The translations under genes were made by a program, and so were the position numbers. 64,000 nt of DNA from Candidatus Pedobacter colombiensis. Lineage in GTDB: Bacteria; Bacteroidota; Bacteroidia; Sphingobacteriales; Sphingobacteriaceae. The stretch covers positions 3,720,001 to 3,784,000 of the forward strand of contig CP119313.1 of the NCBI GenBank assembly GCA_029202485.1, read 5' to 3'. Under the pieces are notes generated by a model. The model did no database searches, was not told the DNA's origin, and saw nothing but the letters and a program-made list of their open reading frames with translations. This document shows, one piece after another, positions 60,811 through 64,000 of the stretch (positions within the stretch are counted from its first letter, which is position 1; each line of letters opens with the position of its first letter).

Positions 60811-61478
60811 ACTATTTAATAATTGTTTGTAGCTCCTTCTTTCTACATAAAGGGCAATATAATGAAATTTTGGATCCAGCGTGATGGCATTGAATTAATA
60901 CATATACTATCCTTTATTTATATTTAAACTGCTATTATGCTGCTATTATACTAGTAAAGCAGTAGCATACCAGTATAATAGCAGTACAAGACCAATAGGA
61001 GACCAGTATATATTATACACCAACACAGTTCACTTGACACTCCCGTTTGATGGTGTTTGTTTGAGTATTGTCTATGCAAGAGCGTGAACGACAGCCCCAT
61101 CCGTACGGTTCAAGCCGGGCGAGCTAGACTTTTGCTAAACTTTGTGTTAAGACAAATTCATGAAGCGAAAGTATTAAAGATCAAAGCAATTGTAAATAAC
61201 CAGTCATTTGAAATTAATTTAACCATCTGAAAATCAATCAATAAAATAAGAAATCACATCAAACATATATTAAATTAGTTTGAAATGTTTTTTATTCCTA
61301 ATTTGTTATTGATTTCTTTTTAACCTAGAAAGATTATAGAGGGAATGAGTTCAAATAACTGAAAACTAGCTTCTAAAGCTCAGGGTATTTTGTCGGATAA
61401 GTGATTTTTTAGAGGTTTTGATAGTTCTTATTAATTGTGTAACAAAACAAATAATTATAAACAATCTAAAACTAAACG
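60811..61478. other. Long intergenic region upstream of the SusC-like gene
   Basis: 668 bp with no gene. It holds the 11-bp-period array at 60928-61015. Around 61081-61140 there is an unusually GC-rich tract (CCGTACGGTTCAAGCCGGGC). The remaining 330 bp are AT-rich leader for the SusC-like gene. No ECF sigma or anti-sigma gene lies here and no promoter box could be assigned. Confidence 0.6.
60928..61015. repeat. Second 11-bp-period degenerate array in inverted halves
   Basis: Eight 11-mers without a gap: ACTGCTATTAT, GCTGCTATTAT, ACTAGTAAAGC, AGTAGCATACC, AGTATAATAGC, AGTACAAGACC, AATAGGAGACC, AGTATATATTA. The right half follows AGTAnnAnnCC/GC; the left half holds the same unit on the other strand (GCTATTATACT at 60942-60952 is the reverse complement of AGTATAATAGC at 60972-60982). 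The longest stem is 13 bp (60940-60952 with 60972-60984, 19-nt loop). Confidence 0.85.
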
Positions 61479-64000
61479 ATGAGAAAACGCAGACTTTTTA
61501 TTAGTTGGATCATGTGTGCATTTTTTTGCATGATCTCAGGCCCTCTGATGGCTCAGAGAGTCTCTATTAGCGGAAGGGTACTTTCGGAAGGAATACCTCT
61601 TCCTGGGGTATCAATTAAAGCAACCAACCCTCTCCGGACAACGGTTACCGATGCCATGGGTAGATTCACAATTATGGCAACCCCCGGAGAGATGCTGGAA
61701 TTTAGCTATCTGGGCTATATTGCCCAAAGCCAGAAAGCAGGCAATAACATGCAGGTTTCCTTATTAGAATCATCCGCACAACTAGAAGGTGTGGTGGTTA
61801 CTGCCCTGGGTATTAAAAAAGAACGAAAGGCGTTGGGCTATTCGGTTACCGAGTTAAATGCAGAGGAACTGATGAAAAATAAAAACACCAACATCGTAAA
61901 TTCCTTAGCGGGTAAAATTCCGGGCGTAAATGTTACCCAATTTAGCGGTTCGGCAGGTGCAGGAGCATCTATCACCATTCGTGGAGGTACATCTACTTCT
62001 GAGACCCGTCAGAACCAGCCACTATTTGTTGTGGATGGTATTATTTATGACAACTCAACTACGGTAACGGGTAATTCAGGTACAGACGGTTTAACACGTA
62101 GCAATACCACCTATTCTAACCGCGTTATGGATATCAACCCTGAAGATATTGAAACTCTATCAGTTTTAAAGGGTGCTGCCGCGGCTGCCTTGTATGGTTC
62201 CAGGGCTGCCGATGGGGCGGTGATTATAACAACTAAAAAGGGAGCTGAAGGTGCTACGCAGGTAAACTTCAGTACCAGGATAAGTACCTCACAAGCTAAT
62301 AAGTTGCCTGAGGTTCAAACCCAGTTTGGCCCGGGTTCTTATGCGGCTAATGGTGTTTTCAGTGACCTGAATGCTTATTCTTCATGGGGAAAAACGATTA
62401 CCACAGCTACTCCGGTGTATGATAATATTGGGACCTTTTTTAGAAATGGGGCTGTGTATGACAATAACGTTAATGTTTCCGGCGGTTCAAAAAACGGTTC
62501 ATTCTATTTATCGGCATCTAATTTTAATCAGTCAGGTATTGTACCCGGTACCGATTATGATAAAACGACTTTCCGTTTTAACGGCGAGCAGAAATACGGG
62601 AACTTAACGATAAATGCAAATGTAGCTTATTCTGTCGCTGATATGGACAGGACCTTAACAACCTCTGGTTTATATGGAAGTGGAGTGGGAAGTATGCAGG
62701 CATTGTACGGTTGGCCCACCGTATTTAATATAAAGGATTATCTGAATCCAGATGGGAGTCAACATCGTCCATATCAGGCAACGCTTAGTTTAAAAGATGA
62801 TAAGGACAATCCTTACTGGATCATTAATAAAGATAAGTTAACATCCCAAACCAAGCGTTTTACCGGAGGTGTTACTGGTAATTATAAAATAGCCAGCTGG
62901 TGGGATGTTACTGCCCGTCTTGGTTATGATCAATATACCACCAATGATTATACCTACATTGCCCCGGGGTCGGCTGTTGCTGAATTATATCAGAATGGCC
63001 GTTTAAGCAAGGATATGGTTAATTATACCTTCCTTACCACTACCCTAATGAGCAGCTTTCATAAAACATTCGGAGATTTTGAGGCCCACCTCATGATCGG
63101 TGGTTCGACTGAAAATACTGAAATATTAATTCAGAACCATTACGGATATAATTTTGCAACCCCTGGTACCATCAGCTTAAACAATATTTCCAACACCAAT
63201 AAATTTTTTACAGATGCCACCAAAAGAAAGCGCTTAATAGGTGCTTATGGTGAGGCAGGGATATCTTATAAAGGCATTGCTTATTTAACAGTGACCGGAC
63301 GCAATGACTGGGCATCCACATTGCCTATAGAGAACTATTCTTATTATTATCCTTCCGTAAGCGGATCACTTATCTTTACTGAACTACTGCCGGAAAACAA
63401 TATCCTTTCTTTCGGAAAAATCAGGGCAAGCTGGGCAAGGGTAGGTAAAGATACAGATCCTTACCAAACCAGTACATACGTAAATCCACCAATCAATATT
63501 GGTTCTTTTACCGGTGTGGGCAATCAATATGCTGCAGGTAATCCAAATTTAATACCCGAGATGCAGAATTCCTGGGAAATTGGTGGAGAGTTTAGATTTC
63601 TGAAGGGGCGTATTGGTTTAGATTATAGCTACTATAATAGCCCGACAAGAAATCAAATTGGGTCACCACGTTTAGCGCAATCCGGCGGATTTATTTTCAG
63701 CACGCTTAATAGTGGTACCGTAATTAACAAGGGTATGGAAATAGGACTGACAGGTAAACCTATCGCGCAGAAGAATTTCTCATGGGATGTAATGCTTAAC
63801 TTTTCCTACAATAAAGGTAGATTGGGCGCCTTTATTCCGGGAATTGCCTATTTTTATCCTACAGATGCCCAGTTTGGAACAGTAAAAGCGGCATCTGTTC
63901 CTAATGGTGGTTTCTTCCTTGGAATGACTGGTCAGCCATATCTCCGTGAATTAGACGCAAATAAAGTAGAAATTCCAAATGGACGTTATCAGGTTGACCC
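61479..64000 (+). CDS. SusC/RagA-family TonB-linked outer membrane receptor (3' end outside window)
   Basis: 840 codons are visible and the frame is open at the window end, so the protein is truncated by the window. A signal peptide (MRKRRLFISWIMCAFFCMIS) is followed by a carboxypeptidase-regulatory-like domain (ISGRVLSEGIPLPGVSIKAT, then VTDAMGRFTI). A TonB-linked plug comes next: VVVTALGIKKERKALGYSVT, IPGVNVTQFSG, SITIRGG and PLFVVDGI, then LKGAAAAALYGSRAADGAVI. The barrel starts after that. No STN domain is present, so control by a FecR-type anti-sigma is less likely. Such receptors import oligosaccharides or peptides together with a SusD lipoprotein, expected just downstream. Confidence 0.95.
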   Translation, partial: MRKRRLFISWIMCAFFCMISGPLMAQRVSISGRVLSEGIPLPGVSIKATNPLRTTVTDAMGRFTIMATPGEMLEFSYLGYIAQSQKAGNNMQVSLLESSAQLEGVVVTALGIKKERKALGYSVTELNAEELMKNKNTNIVNSLAGKIPGVNVTQFSGSAGAGASITIRGGTSTSETRQNQPLFVVDGIIYDNSTTVTGNSGTDGLTRSNTTYSNRVMDINPEDIETLSVLKGAAAAALYGSRAADGAVIITTKKGAEGATQVNFSTRISTSQANKLPEVQTQFGPGSYAANGVFSDLNAYSSWGKTITTATPVYDNIGTFFRNGAVYDNNVNVSGGSKNGSFYLSASNFNQSGIVPGTDYDKTTFRFNGEQKYGNLTINANVAYSVADMDRTLTTSGLYGSGVGSMQALYGWPTVFNIKDYLNPDGSQHRPYQATLSLKDDKDNPYWIINKDKLTSQTKRFTGGVTGNYKIASWWDVTARLGYDQYTTNDYTYIAPGSAVAELYQNGRLSKDMVNYTFLTTTLMSSFHKTFGDFEAHLMIGGSTENTEILIQNHYGYNFATPGTISLNNISNTNKFFTDATKRKRLIGAYGEAGISYKGIAYLTVTGRNDWASTLPIENYSYYYPSVSGSLIFTELLPENNILSFGKIRASWARVGKDTDPYQTSTYVNPPINIGSFTGVGNQYAAGNPNLIPEMQNSWEIGGEFRFLKGRIGLDYSYYNSPTRNQIGSPRLAQSGGFIFSTLNSGTVINKGMEIGLTGKPIAQKNFSWDVMLNFSYNKGRLGAFIPGIAYFYPTDAQFGTVKAASVPNGGFFLGMTGQPYLRELDANKVEIPNGRYQVD

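Noticed and set aside
60928..61015. CRISPR array or IS terminal repeat
   Set aside because: No spacers, no transposase and no target duplication are visible.
1..64000. tRNA or rRNA genes
   Set aside because: No cloverleaf or rRNA-like stretch was recognised in any intergenic region, though no covariance search could be run.

Overview
The window looks like the chromosome of a Bacteroidota bacterium, most likely Pedobacter or another member of the Sphingobacteriaceae. Support comes from a SusC/RagA-type TonB-linked receptor, a SMUG2/DUF4918-like glycosylase tail, a GbsR/MarR regulator with TAnnTTTG promoter boxes, 7TM-AraC and GH130/GH43 genes, AT-rich intergenic DNA and a general lack of Shine-Dalgarno sequences. 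The genus is inference; no rRNA or tRNA gene is visible.

Layout. 1-3.9 kb: tail of a uracil-DNA glycosylase-like gene, a DinD-family gene, a membrane metallophosphoesterase, and an overlapping CDP-alcohol phosphatidyltransferase/GtrA pair. 3.9-5.0 kb: a membrane AraC regulator. 5.2-31.1 kb (minus strand): a tight three-gene locus dominated by one 23.6 kb reading frame of about 7,856 residues. It has a signal peptide, eleven right-handed beta-helix modules each followed by a putative Ig domain, about fifteen Big_4-like Ig repeats, an MBG-like region, a Listeria/Bacteroides-type repeat and a fibronectin-like C-terminus. It is followed by two small secreted proteins that resemble phage tail-fibre parts, one with a peptidase S74 (intramolecular chaperone) domain. 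31.5-36.0 kb: a divergent TolC / adaptor / ABC ATPase / permease operon (MacAB-TolC type). 36.0-39.7 kb: a five-gene operon led by a GbsR/MarR regulator, with a near-perfect 14-bp inverted repeat at its promoter. 39.8-48.6 kb: a HAD phosphatase, a GNAT, an Ada-like alkylation repair protein, a DUF3943-like protein, a lipoprotein, an NmrA-like reductase and an LRR-TPR protein. 48.7-51.6 kb: divergent msrA and katG, an oxidative-stress pair. 51.7-60.8 kb: GH43, lipoprotein, CAP-domain, GH130, flavin reductase, AraC, serine hydrolase-TPR and alpha/beta hydrolase genes. 61.5-64.0 kb: start of a SusC-type receptor that runs off the window.

Three things stand out. First, the giant beta-helix/Ig protein with tail-fibre-like partners looks like a secreted adhesin system. 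Second, two intergenic regions (53.70-53.79 kb and 60.93-61.02 kb) carry degenerate arrays with an exact 11-bp period whose two halves point in opposite directions; their sequences differ but their architecture is the same. Third, a 50-nt perfect palindrome behind the first gene is almost the same as a palindrome inside the dinD coding sequence, and both encode the peptide DHFPDVRKM.
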